Made by a program: the position numbers and the translations under genes. Below the pieces are notes generated by a model. The model made no database searches. It worked only from the letters and a program-made list of their open reading frames with translations, and was not told the origin of the DNA. A stretch of 64,000 bases of DNA from Spirosoma foliorum (GTDB taxonomy: Bacteria; Bacteroidota; Bacteroidia; Cytophagales; Spirosomataceae), in contig NZ_CP059732.1 of assembly GCF_014117325.1 (NCBI RefSeq), forward strand, positions 1,240,001 to 1,304,000, given 5' to 3'. Shown one piece after another: positions 44,459 through 52,648 of the stretch (within the stretch, counting starts at the first letter, position 1; each line of letters starts with the position of its first letter).

Positions 44459-44467
44459 TATCAAACT

Positions 44468-45331
44468 GTGACGCACACATTTGTTAACACGAGTGGCTCC
44501 ACTGCCGATTCCGCTCCGGTCCGACTGCATGTCGTTCAGGCGGGGCCGGCAACGGGGCCACTCATTATTTTGCTACATGGTTTCCCGGAATTCTGGTTCG
44601 GCTGGAAGCAACAAATTGAGGCATTAGCCGAAGCGGGCTTCTGGGTTTGGGTACCCGATCAGCGGGGTTATAACATCAGTGATAAGCCAACGGCTGTTGA
44701 TGCGTATGGGCTTGATACCTTAGCATCCGACGTCGTTAGCCTGATTAATGCCGCAGGCCGAGAAAAGGCGGTGATTGTGGGCCACGATTGGGGCGCAGCT
44801 GTGGCCTGGTGGACAGCCGTTTCATACCCGGAGCGAGTAGAACGGTTGGTAGCGTTGAATGTGCCCCATCCCATTGTTATGAAGCGGTTTGCCAGCCGCG
44901 ATATTGGGCAACTATTCCGTAGTTGGTATATCGGCTTTTTTCAGCTACCCTGGCTTCCCGAAGTTGTGGTTCGATTAGGGAATTGGGCTTTCCTGGCCCA
45001 AACCATGACGCGTAGCAGCCGCGAGAACACATTCGCCGAGGATGACCTGAAGCAGTACAGAGCGGCCTGGTCGCAGCCGGGTGCCGCCAGAGCCATGATT
45101 AACTGGTATCGGGCTTCGTTCCAAAAGCCGCCTATTCGACGGAACAACATTCGCGTCAGGGTGCCGACATTACTTATTTGGGGCGTAAAGGACCAATTTC
45201 TTAAGCGGGAAATGGCTCAACCCAGCATTGACCTCTGCGACAGCGGACGCGTTGTGTTTATCGAATCTGCCACCCATTGGGTCCAGCATGAAGAAGCCCA
45301 ACGCGTAACGGAGTTGATAATAGGGGAGTAG
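44468..45331 (+). CDS. Alpha/beta hydrolase, epoxide hydrolase-like
   Basis: A 287-residue cytoplasmic hydrolase starting with GTG at 44468, nine bases after uxaC2. Motifs: LIILLHGFPEFWFGWKQQIE with the HG oxyanion pair, WVPDQRGYNISDKP, the nucleophile VGHDWGAAVAWW (Asp, typical of epoxide hydrolases and dehalogenases), IWGVKDQFLKREMA as acid loop and SATHWVQHEEAQRV with the catalytic His. Close spacing suggests cotranscription with uxaC2, but no role in uronate catabolism is obvious. Could also be a haloalkane dehalogenase-type enzyme. Confidence 0.88.
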   Translation: MTHTFVNTSGSTADSAPVRLHVVQAGPATGPLIILLHGFPEFWFGWKQQIEALAEAGFWVWVPDQRGYNISDKPTAVDAYGLDTLASDVVSLINAAGREKAVIVGHDWGAAVAWWTAVSYPERVERLVALNVPHPIVMKRFASRDIGQLFRSWYIGFFQLPWLPEVVVRLGNWAFLAQTMTRSSRENTFAEDDLKQYRAAWSQPGAARAMINWYRASFQKPPIRRNNIRVRVPTLLIWGVKDQFLKREMAQPSIDLCDSGRVVFIESATHWVQHEEAQRVTELIIGE

Positions 45332-45424
45332 AAGGAAGAAAGGGAAGAAAAAGAATGGAGCGTATAAAAACGGTCCTTCTCGGTTTGCTCTCCCTTTCTT
45401 CCCCCTATTCCCCTTCCTCCCTTT
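45326..45424. repeat. Degenerate purine/pyrimidine inverted repeat between convergent genes, family I
   Basis: The left side is purine-rich (GGGGAGTAGAAGGAAGAAAG) and the right side pyrimidine-rich (CTCCCTTTCTTCCCCCTATT), mirrored imperfectly. It spans the stop codons of the convergent hydrolase and amidohydrolase genes. Confidence 0.5.
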
Positions 45425-46701
45425 TACTGCTTATACACCTTTCCGTCTTTCATGACAAACTTGACGGCTTGCAGAGTTTTGATATTCTGAATGGGGTTCT
45501 CGTCGACAGCGATAATATCGGCAAACTTACCGGCTTCGATTGAACCGACTACGGCATCCATTCCCAGCAATTTAGCATTAGTCATCAACGCTGCTTTGAT
45601 GGCTTCTACGGCTGGCATTCCCGCTTCGACCATGTATTCAAACTCTTTGGCGTTGTAGCCGTGAATAAATACGCCCGCATCGGTACCGAAAGCGATTTTT
45701 ACACCAGCTTTGTACGCTTTTCCAAACGTTGCCTGAATTTTTGGGCCAATCGCCAGGGCTTTAGGAACGACTAAAGGCGGATAATAGCCAAAGTGCCGGG
45801 CTGAATCGGCGGCTGTTTTACCAGCAATGATGGTTGGAACGTAGTAGGTGCCGTGTTTCTTGAACAGTTCAATGGCCTCGTCATCCATCAGCGTACCATG
45901 CTCAATCGTTTGTACGCCCGCGCGAATCGCTCGTTTCATCCCTTCAGCGCCATGTGCGTGAGCCGCTACGGCAAAACCATAATCCTTGGCCGCATCGACA
46001 ACCGCTTTTACTTCCTCCTCCGTGAATTGTGGATTTGAGCCATCTTTGGCATTACTCAATACACCACCAGTTGCCGTAATTTTGATCAGGTCAGAGCCAT
46101 CTTTATACCGTTGACGAACCGCTTTACGCGCATCTTCCGGACTATTGATCACACCCTCAGTCGGACCGGGATCTCCCATTAAATCTTTCCGATAGCCATT
46201 CGTAGGATCGGCGTGGCCGCCTGTTGTGGCAATCGATTTGCCAACGGTTAGTACGCGAGGCCCTTCTACCAGACCAGCATTGATGGCGTTACGCAGCGAG
46301 ACGTTTACGCCCGAACCACCCAAATCGCGAACTGTTGTGAAGCCTGCCAGTAACGTTGTTTTGGCGTAACCTGCTGCCCGATAGGCAACATCCGCTGGAT
46401 TGCTGGTAAAGCCATCAATAGCACCGCCACGGCGTGTCTGACTTTCCAGATGGACGTGCATATCGATCAAACCAGGAAGAACCGTTTTTGCCTTCATGTC
46501 CAGGACTTTATCCTGACCCGAAGGCGTTGTGTAACCTTTTTGAACGGCGGTAATTTTGTTGCCTTCAACAACAACCGTCATTTGAGGTTGTAAGGTGTTG
46601 CCAGTACCATCGAACAGATTTCCGCAGTGAATGAGTGTCCGCTGAGCAAATAGAGGAGAGGCCAGCAGCGATAAACCCGCCAGCAGGTATAGTTTTTTCA
46701 T
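45424..46701 (-). CDS. Secreted metal-dependent amidohydrolase (imidazolonepropionase/prolidase-like)
   Basis: A 425-residue exported amidohydrolase, signal MKKLYLLAGLSLLASPLFAQ. Metal ligands are visible in LIDMHVHLESQ (HxH), TGGHADPTNGYRKD, FAVAAHAHGAEGMKRAI, TIEHGTLMDDEAI and FGTDAGVFIHG (Asp). These agree with the subgroup of imidazolonepropionase-like and Xaa-Pro dipeptidase-like hydrolases; substrate unknown. I start it at 46701, since upstream residues overlap the terminator at 46726. Probably monocistronic. Confidence 0.9.
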   Translation of the reverse strand: MKKLYLLAGLSLLASPLFAQRTLIHCGNLFDGTGNTLQPQMTVVVEGNKITAVQKGYTTPSGQDKVLDMKAKTVLPGLIDMHVHLESQTRRGGAIDGFTSNPADVAYRAAGYAKTTLLAGFTTVRDLGGSGVNVSLRNAINAGLVEGPRVLTVGKSIATTGGHADPTNGYRKDLMGDPGPTEGVINSPEDARKAVRQRYKDGSDLIKITATGGVLSNAKDGSNPQFTEEEVKAVVDAAKDYGFAVAAHAHGAEGMKRAIRAGVQTIEHGTLMDDEAIELFKKHGTYYVPTIIAGKTAADSARHFGYYPPLVVPKALAIGPKIQATFGKAYKAGVKIAFGTDAGVFIHGYNAKEFEYMVEAGMPAVEAIKAALMTNAKLLGMDAVVGSIEAGKFADIIAVDENPIQNIKTLQAVKFVMKDGKVYKQ

Positions 46702-46725
46702 AAATGAAGTTGGTTGGGTACAAAA

Positions 46726-46752
46726 AAGGCAGTAACCACTGGTTACTGCCTT
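46726..46752 (-). terminator. Intrinsic terminator of the lipoprotein gene
   Basis: AAGGCAGTAACC (46726-46737) pairs with GGTTACTGCCTT (46741-46752). On the minus strand it is followed by a run of Ts. It lies 29 bp past the end of the 46781 gene. Confidence 0.85.
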
Positions 46753-46780
46753 CAAAATACAAAAAGATAGGGAAGAACCC

Positions 46781-47191
46781 TTATAATTTTGTTACCTGAA
46801 CAGTTGCTGTCTGCGCTTGTCCTGGCTTACCTGTTCCAGGATAAGGATTAACATCGCGTAGAATCACTTTATACGTCTGGTTGTTTAAGGAAACTCCCGT
46901 CGAATCAAGCCGTTTAAGATTATCGTATACGCCTAAAGCCAGACGTACAGTACTTGAGTCTGTTGTAGTTGAGAGTAATAGTTTTACCCTGGCCGAACCT
47001 GCCACAAGACAATTATAAGTCGGTGGGCACCGGCTATCTTGTATTGAATCAACCCGAACTACTACATCTGAGGCCAGTCGGGCTGATTGATGCAGACCGA
47101 CTGAGATAAGATCGGCGGGCCGGGTTTCAGACGATTTACAGGCTGAAAAGAGTGTTGTTCCAACGATGAGAAAACCAGAAAGCCATTTCAT
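46781..47191 (-). CDS. Small predicted lipoprotein
   Basis: A 136-residue protein starting MKWLSGFLIVGTTLFSACKS with a lipobox cysteine at residue 18. The mature part contains VDSIQDSRCPPTYNCLVAGS, with two cysteines spaced as in small secreted beta proteins, and a C-terminal beta-rich region. I do not recognise a family. An alternative start four codons upstream (47203) is possible. It follows the DUF4920-like gene by 74 bp and shares its direction; a terminator follows. Confidence 0.72.
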   Translation of the reverse strand: MKWLSGFLIVGTTLFSACKSSETRPADLISVGLHQSARLASDVVVRVDSIQDSRCPPTYNCLVAGSARVKLLLSTTTDSSTVRLALGVYDNLKRLDSTGVSLNNQTYKVILRDVNPYPGTGKPGQAQTATVQVTKL

Positions 47192-47265
47192 TGAGTTTAA
47201 CATGGCACTTGCAATTTGTTTTCTATCAGGACACCCCTGTCTCGAAAAAGGTTGGAAAGACACGC

Positions 47266-47721
47266 TTATTTTTTCACAATCACGCCATCCGCCACAAATG
47301 TCAGCGCTTTTTCGGGCTCGGTAATTTTCTCGATTTCTTCCTTCGATTTTCCAGCGTCGTGGGCATAATGGCGCAGGTCGGCTACGGGTGTTGTGGAGGT
47401 TTCTGCAAGACCTTCAACCACAACGGTTTTGCCGACAATGTCTTTCGGAACGAAGAAGCCATAATCTTTAAACGTGACGCGCATCGTTTGACCATCGCCC
47501 GTTTTTACTTTCATCCAGCAACCTTTTACTTTGCAAACCGACTCAACCGTACCTTCAACCTTGGCGGGCATTTCGGTCTTGTCAGTCATTTTTGCGGCTA
47601 ATTGTGTAGCTGGAATTGCTCCTTTTTCGGTGATTTTTTTGCCATGATAACTGACGTCGTTCTGGGCAAAGGCGATCATGGACGCGCTGCTAAGGAGTAG
47701 TGTAAACAAGAAGCTTTTCAT
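47266..47721 (-). CDS. DUF4920-like exported protein
   Basis: A 151-residue protein, signal MKSFLFTLLLSSASMIAFAQ. The mature domain has VEGTVESVCKVKGCWMKVKT with a CxxxGCW motif, then MRVTFKDYGFFVPKDIVGKT, matching DUF4920, an OB-fold-like domain that may bind metal through the cysteines. Function unknown. Upstream of the small lipoprotein in the same direction; no other neighbours on its strand. Confidence 0.85.
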   Translation of the reverse strand: MKSFLFTLLLSSASMIAFAQNDVSYHGKKITEKGAIPATQLAAKMTDKTEMPAKVEGTVESVCKVKGCWMKVKTGDGQTMRVTFKDYGFFVPKDIVGKTVVVEGLAETSTTPVADLRHYAHDAGKSKEEIEKITEPEKALTFVADGVIVKK

Positions 47722-47823
47722 GGATTTCGTGGTTGACTTGTGAATTGCGTTAGACTGGCTGGTATTTAGATGTAATCAAAATTAGTGATTTTTGCTTTAC
47801 CCTCACCCCAATCAAACAAAACC

Positions 47824-48333
47824 ATGCAACAACGCTTACTAGCCGACTGCAACGAATTTATTGAGGTTGTGAATGCCTTATCAGACGATCAATTTCGTAA
47901 ACCGCTTGATGATAAATGGTCCGTTGCCGAAGTGATGCAGCATCTATACCTATCGGCTCGACCCGTAGCGCGGTTGATGGCAGGTCCGCGCGATGTACTG
48001 AAGCAGTGGGGCGAGGCCCCATTGCCCGCAAGAGAATACGAAGAAATAGCATCCACCTATAAAAAAATATTGGCGACAGGAGCCAAAGCACCTGCCGCCA
48101 TGTCTCCTCGCGAGGAGGATATGAAGGCTGAAAAAAGCGAGCTTGTAGAGCGGTTCGTCAGTATATATCAGACGCTGATCGATGTCACGAATACCTGGTC
48201 CGACGCAGAGTTAGACACCTATTGTATGCCCCATCCGGTGCTTGGTAAACTCTCTGTTCGGGAGATGTTATTCTTTACGAGTATTCACACGCAACATCAT
48301 TTGAAGCTACTACCGTATGGTGGTCAGATATAG
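47824..48333 (+). CDS. DinB superfamily protein
   Basis: A 169-residue four-helix-bundle protein of the DinB/YfiT superfamily. Evidence is the start MQQRLLADCNEFIEVVNALS, the block KWSVAEVMQHLYLSARPVAR with a metal-binding His, and the C-terminal LFFTSIHTQHHLKLL with the second His group. Members are thiol or metal-dependent transferases or stress proteins; the function is not predictable. I chose the ATG at 47824 because upstream residues do not fit the family. Convergent with the outer membrane protein gene. Confidence 0.85.
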   Translation: MQQRLLADCNEFIEVVNALSDDQFRKPLDDKWSVAEVMQHLYLSARPVARLMAGPRDVLKQWGEAPLPAREYEEIASTYKKILATGAKAPAAMSPREEDMKAEKSELVERFVSIYQTLIDVTNTWSDAELDTYCMPHPVLGKLSVREMLFFTSIHTQHHLKLLPYGGQI

Positions 48334-48361
48334 TCAGACAATCTCTGACAAGATTTGACTA

Positions 48362-49057
48362 TTATCGGGCGAGTTTCAGTCCTTTATTCCCTACTCGGCC
48401 AAAGTAATAATTGACGCCAAATTTCAGGCGACCGCCTTTGCCCCGGCTGACGGTTGGATCAATTTTGTTGTAAAAGTTACTTTCATAAGAGACCTCGGCA
48501 CCGAGTCGGTGTAAAATCCAGGCCATTACCCCTATTTCAAGGCCTACACTAGTGTATTTGGCTTTTACACCTTCCGGAATTACTTCCGAAAATTCGCGTC
48601 CGCTGTTGATACTCGCGCCTACAAAACTGCTGATTCGTGTCCGGAAGGGGTAGTAACGGGCAAAGGCGCCCACTTGTCGGGCGTGGTACTTATTGCCTAC
48701 CAGTCGGTCGGCATCATAGCGTAAACCTGCGGCAAAACCTGGCTGGAAAAAGTAACCCAGGCGTGTATTGACATCGAAGTAGACCTGGCCACTAGTTGCA
48801 CCAAAACCGATGCCGCCCCCTAAAAAGACGTTCCCCGGATCGAACCAGCTGAGCTGGTGTGTTTCCTGATAACTGAGCGATTTATCGATTTCGTCTTCTA
48901 ATTTGTCGCCCGCCCGGTTCACCGTGCGACGCATGTCCTGTTTCGTCCGTTCATCCACGAGTGGTTTAGAACGTTCTGTTGAGTCGGACCGATTCTGTGC
49001 CAGCCCAACTATCGACACGCTTGTCGATACCAGTAGGAGAGTAAGTAATTTTTTCAT
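48362..49057 (-). CDS. Predicted outer membrane beta-barrel protein
   Basis: A 231-residue exported protein (signal MKKLLTLLLVSTSVSIVGLA). After a charged linker (residues 25-60) the rest shows alternating hydrophobic/aromatic strands (GYFFQPGFAAGLRYDADRLV, RYYPFRTRISSFVGASIN, VGLEIGVMAWILHRLGAEVS) and ends FGVNYYFG, like OmpW/OmpA-type small barrels of Bacteroidota. No specific function. Likely monocistronic. Confidence 0.82.
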   Translation of the reverse strand: MKKLLTLLLVSTSVSIVGLAQNRSDSTERSKPLVDERTKQDMRRTVNRAGDKLEDEIDKSLSYQETHQLSWFDPGNVFLGGGIGFGATSGQVYFDVNTRLGYFFQPGFAAGLRYDADRLVGNKYHARQVGAFARYYPFRTRISSFVGASINSGREFSEVIPEGVKAKYTSVGLEIGVMAWILHRLGAEVSYESNFYNKIDPTVSRGKGGRLKFGVNYYFGRVGNKGLKLAR

Positions 49058-49152
49058 CGTCGTTGAGTGAGTATATATAAATACTTGTTCTATTAACTAT
49101 AAACCCCAAATAAGGTTTGTGGTTACACTCAGCGCGTCGATTGACAAAAAAA

Positions 49153-49183
49153 TACCGTCTTCTCACAATCGGAAAAGACGGTA
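49153..49183 (-). terminator. Intrinsic terminator after the serC-like gene
   Basis: TACCGTCTT (49153-49161) pairs with AAGACGGTA (49175-49183). On the minus strand it is followed by ATTTTTTTG. It lies 30 bp past the aminotransferase stop codon. Confidence 0.85.
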
Positions 49184-49212
49184 CCTGAAAAATAACCAGA
49201 ATTAGCTCAGTA

Positions 49213-50286
49213 TTACGCCAATTGCTCAAGCAAGGCTGCTACCTGTTCCGCTGATGTGGCGGGGAAATTGGCAATCCGTATCTGTGAATCCTTGAACTTG
49301 CCATAGCCACTACCCACAATCATGTCAGACTTTTTGACTGAAGCAATGACGTCGGCAGATGGTTTCTTCGTCGTAGCAACAACTACCGTTTGGGAGCGGT
49401 GCTGCTCTTTCTTCACAAACGGCTCGTAGGCGTCTGAACTATCCAAAAACTTATAGATCATACGGGCTTTCTCCTCGGTCTGCTTCCGAATGGTATCGAT
49501 CCCAATTCGATTGAAATCTTCGGCGATTTTACCTAGCAGATAGATGAAGAGCACATTAGGCGTGGCTGGCGTTTCGAAATCTTTATAATGCTTCCAGAGC
49601 ATCGGTAATGTATTGTGCGCACCTATCGTGAAGTCGTCCGTTTTCTGTAGACGCTCTGCTTTTTCGAGACAAGCTTGACTGGCGATCCAGACGCCCAAAC
49701 CGGCAGGCATACCAAAGGCTTTCTGAACCGAGAAAAAAGCCGAGTCGATGATTCCAAAATCCAGGTCTGGGTAGGGGGCCGATGAGACCATATCCACGCA
49801 AAACAACTTTTTAGGGTACTTGCGCTTGAGTTTGTGGATCTCCGACGTCTTCATCTGCACACCCGACGAGGTTTCGTTATGGGTCAGGCAAACCAGTTCA
49901 GCGTAAGCCGGCACCTCTATTTCAGCCGCATCGAAACCCTCACCGAAAGGTTTCTGAAGAAGTTGCGCGTGCTTTTTGAGCGAGACGGCGTAATCGTAAA
50001 ACTTTTGGGAAAAAGACCCATTCACCGCATGAAAACTTTCGAATTCGACGCAGTTGAGCAAAACACGCTCCCATACCTCCGAGGCTGATCCCGTAAAGAA
50101 AATACCGTGTGTGGCCGGAATACTCAATAACGTTCGCAACTGTTCGTCGGCGAACTTATATATATCCCGGAACTTCTGACTACGGTGAGAAATTGAGCCA
50201 ATTTGCTCATCCATCGCCTGTTGCAAATGCTGATAGAACGTTGGATAAAGTTCGGCTGGGCCGGGAGTGAAGTAGGTGTTTTTCAT
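49213..50286 (-). CDS. Class V aminotransferase, probable phosphoserine aminotransferase
   Basis: A 357-residue PLP enzyme of class V, starting NTYFTPGPAELYPTFYQHLQ. The PLP lysine is in FFSVQKAFGMPAGLGVW, near residue 190; FTGSASEVWERVLLN and LTHNETSSGVQM are further cofactor-binding segments. Length matches SerC (about 360). It directly follows the SerB-SerA fusion in the same direction (82-bp gap with a family D repeat), so conversion of 3-phosphohydroxypyruvate to phosphoserine is the likely role. Alanine-glyoxylate-type activity cannot be excluded by sequence alone. Confidence 0.88.
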   Translation of the reverse strand: MKNTYFTPGPAELYPTFYQHLQQAMDEQIGSISHRSQKFRDIYKFADEQLRTLLSIPATHGIFFTGSASEVWERVLLNCVEFESFHAVNGSFSQKFYDYAVSLKKHAQLLQKPFGEGFDAAEIEVPAYAELVCLTHNETSSGVQMKTSEIHKLKRKYPKKLFCVDMVSSAPYPDLDFGIIDSAFFSVQKAFGMPAGLGVWIASQACLEKAERLQKTDDFTIGAHNTLPMLWKHYKDFETPATPNVLFIYLLGKIAEDFNRIGIDTIRKQTEEKARMIYKFLDSSDAYEPFVKKEQHRSQTVVVATTKKPSADVIASVKKSDMIVGSGYGKFKDSQIRIANFPATSAEQVAALLEQLA

Positions 50287-50295
50287 AATTTATTG

Positions 50296-50366
50296 AGTGA
50301 TTGAATGATTGAGTGATTGAGTGAATAACTAGTAACACCAGCTAATCACTCAATCATTCAATCACT
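50296..50366. repeat. Intergenic inverted repeat, family D copy 3
   Basis: Perfect 23-bp arms at 50296-50318 and 50344-50366 made of TGATTGAATGATTGAG-type words. It occupies almost all of the gap between the SerB-SerA and aminotransferase genes. Confidence 0.9.
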
Positions 50367-50368
50367 AA

Positions 50369-52288
50369 TTAATAGAGCAGTCTAAACTTGATTGTATTGT
50401 CGATCCCTTTCAGTTCCTCAACCACTTCGTCGGCGTATTCTTTGGCGACGTCTGTAATTACGTAGCCAATCTGCTCGTTGGTTTTCAGGTACTGACCGTG
50501 AATATTGATGTGGTATTTAGCAAAAATAGAGTTCATTTTGGCCAGAATACCCGGTACGTTGGCATGAATGTGTAACAATCGATGCGCTCCCTTCAGCAGA
50601 GGTAGTTGCAATTCGGGGAAGTTTACGCTGCCATAGGTACTGCCGTTATTGATGTATTCGAGCAGTTTGGCCGGTACAAAATTGCCAATGTTTGCCTGGG
50701 CCTCTTCGGTGCTACCACCAATGTGCGGAGTCAGGATGACGTTGGGTAGTTTGCGAAGAGCGCTCATGAACTCCTCGTTATTAGTTTTCGGCTCGTCTGG
50801 GAATACATCGATACCGGCACCCACAACTTTACCGCGCTCGATGGCATCGACTAAGGCCGGAATATCGACGATGTGCCCACGGGACAGATTCAGGAAGATA
50901 ACCCCGTTTTTCATCAGCGAAAACTCCCGATAGCTGATGAGGTTTTTGTTTTCCTTCCGGCCGTCGGTGTGTAGGCTGATGATATCGGCAATGGCCAGCA
51001 GTTCGTCCAGCGATTTGCATTTGCGGGTATTACCAAGCGCCAGTTTATCGACGATGTCGTAGAAATAAACTTCCATGCCGAGGGCTTCGGCTACGACCGA
51101 TAACTGCGTACCAATATTGCCATAACCCACCAGTCCGAGTTTCTTGCCACGAACCTCGAAGCTGTTTTTGGCCGATTTATCCCAACCGCCCAGGTGCATC
51201 ATATTGCTTTTGGGCACAATGCTTCGGATCAGCATAATAATCTCGCCAATCGCCAGTTCCACAACCGAACGGGTATTGCTGTAAGGCGCGTTGAAAACCG
51301 CGATTCCTTTTTGGGTGCAGGCATCGAGGTCGATCTGATTCGTGCCGATACAGAACGCACCAACGGTCATGAGTTTGTTGGCATGTTCGAGAACGCGGGC
51401 GGTAACGTTCGTTTTTGAGCGGATACCCAGAATCGATACGTCGCGGATGGCTTCGATGAGTTCGTCCTCATCTAGCGCACCTTTCCGAATTTCAACGTTA
51501 AATCCTTCCTGCTCAAACAGTTGAACGGCTACCGGGTGAACGTTTTCCAGCAGCAGCACTTTAATCCGACTTTTGGGGTACGACTGGCTACGGCTCAAGT
51601 TGTTATGGTATAAGAATTCGTCGAGTGAAGGGGCTACGTGGTCGGCTTTTTCAACGACGCGAGGCCGCAGTACATTTTCGGTAAACGCGTAGAAACGATT
51701 GGCCAAACCCGATGCTCTGATTTCATAATCGGTATAGCCGTCGCCAATAACATACACTTCGCCATCAAGTTTCAGATTTCGAATCACCTGCGATTTCCCG
51801 CCATTCGCCGACAACGGATTCTTAGGATCGAAACCGGCAATAAGTCCTGTTTCATCGAACACAAACGTATTGGCAAACACGTGATCGGCCCGAACACCCA
51901 GCGACGTTACAATGGGAACAATGAACTCGCGGAAGCCATTGGAAACGATATAGATATTGGCCGCATTTTCAGTCAAGAACTGCTTATTGCGCTGAAACGA
52001 ATCCGATATCTTACCCATCAAATTTTCGATGAGCGCAGGCAGCTGATCGCGGTGGGCTTTTAAAAGGCCAAGCCGTAAGACAAGCGATTCGGTGAACGAA
52101 ATTTCACCCGACATACCTCGATCGGTAATGGCCTTGATCTGATTGAGCACATCGTCTCGGTCGGGGCGACCGATCAGCGAGATTTCACCCAGCACATCTA
52201 GCGCTTCTACTTTCGTGAAGGTGCTATCGAAATCGATAATGTAATACGTTTGTTCGGCCTGGCCGACGTTCGATTGTTTGGTGAGCAT
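50369..52288 (-). CDS. Fused phosphoserine phosphatase / 3-phosphoglycerate dehydrogenase
   Basis: A 639-residue fusion covering the first and last steps of serine synthesis. Residues about 15-235 are a HAD phosphatase (IIDFDSTFTKVEAL with the Asp pair at 19 and 21; IVSNGFREFIV; VIGDGYTDYEI). Residues 241-555 are a D-3-phosphoglycerate dehydrogenase (KLGLVGYGNIGTQLSVVAEA for NAD binding; NLSRGHIVDIPAL; ILTPHIGGSTEEAQ with catalytic His). A C-terminal ACT domain (565-639: LLHIHANVPGILAKMNSIFA) suggests feedback by serine. With the SerC-like aminotransferase downstream, all three steps are encoded by two genes. The fusion order is SerB-SerA-ACT. Confidence 0.93.
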   Translation of the reverse strand: MLTKQSNVGQAEQTYYIIDFDSTFTKVEALDVLGEISLIGRPDRDDVLNQIKAITDRGMSGEISFTESLVLRLGLLKAHRDQLPALIENLMGKISDSFQRNKQFLTENAANIYIVSNGFREFIVPIVTSLGVRADHVFANTFVFDETGLIAGFDPKNPLSANGGKSQVIRNLKLDGEVYVIGDGYTDYEIRASGLANRFYAFTENVLRPRVVEKADHVAPSLDEFLYHNNLSRSQSYPKSRIKVLLLENVHPVAVQLFEQEGFNVEIRKGALDEDELIEAIRDVSILGIRSKTNVTARVLEHANKLMTVGAFCIGTNQIDLDACTQKGIAVFNAPYSNTRSVVELAIGEIIMLIRSIVPKSNMMHLGGWDKSAKNSFEVRGKKLGLVGYGNIGTQLSVVAEALGMEVYFYDIVDKLALGNTRKCKSLDELLAIADIISLHTDGRKENKNLISYREFSLMKNGVIFLNLSRGHIVDIPALVDAIERGKVVGAGIDVFPDEPKTNNEEFMSALRKLPNVILTPHIGGSTEEAQANIGNFVPAKLLEYINNGSTYGSVNFPELQLPLLKGAHRLLHIHANVPGILAKMNSIFAKYHINIHGQYLKTNEQIGYVITDVAKEYADEVVEELKGIDNTIKFRLLY

Positions 52289-52299
52289 GATCGAAGAGT

Positions 52300-52362
52300 C
52301 TATTCTGACTCTTTATTAAATTGTTGTAATACGTATTCCAGTTCAGTTAGCTGTTTTTTCAT
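52300..52362 (-). CDS. 20-residue open frame overlapping the nucleotidyltransferase stop
   Basis: ATG at 52362 to TAG at 52300 encodes MKKQLTELEYVLQQFNKESE, mostly helical and charged. It overlaps the 3' end of the nucleotidyltransferase gene, where MNT/HEPN systems usually place the partner gene. At 20 residues it may be a remnant, a coupling peptide or chance. Confidence 0.25.
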   Translation of the reverse strand: MKKQLTELEYVLQQFNKESE

Positions 52363-52648
52363 AAATCAGCATTTTGTCCTGGTCAATGTAAGGCTTTACA
52401 TGTGGCGAAAGGCCATTAGCTGAGACAAGGTCGACGGAGAGATGAAGCAAATCTTCTAATTGAAGTTTCATGCGTACGAAGTCGAATAATGATACCATGG
52501 GTTCCAACTCAACCAGTATATCAATATCACTGTCAGTCGTTGCTTCACCACGAGCTTGCGAACCAAACAAATAAGCTTTCTGGACGGGTTGCGAGCCAAA
52601 ATAGTGCTGTATTGCTGCTTGCTGTGGTATCATACTGTTTACAGTCAT
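52343..52648 (-). CDS. MNT-type nucleotidyltransferase (MntA-like antitoxin fold)
   Basis: A 101-residue minimal nucleotidyltransferase with the full signature: YLFGSQARGEATTDSDIDIL near residues 25-45 (GSx10DxD), followed by VELEPMVSLFDFVRMKLQLE. In MNT/HEPN toxin-antitoxin pairs this protein AMPylates the HEPN toxin, but no HEPN gene is visible here; the neighbours are a hydrolase (stop codon overlaps this start by one base) and SerB-SerA. Translation is probably coupled to the hydrolase. An alternative start is the ATG five codons in. Confidence 0.88.
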   Translation of the reverse strand: MTVNSMIPQQAAIQHYFGSQPVQKAYLFGSQARGEATTDSDIDILVELEPMVSLFDFVRMKLQLEDLLHLSVDLVSANGLSPHVKPYIDQDKMLIYEKTAN

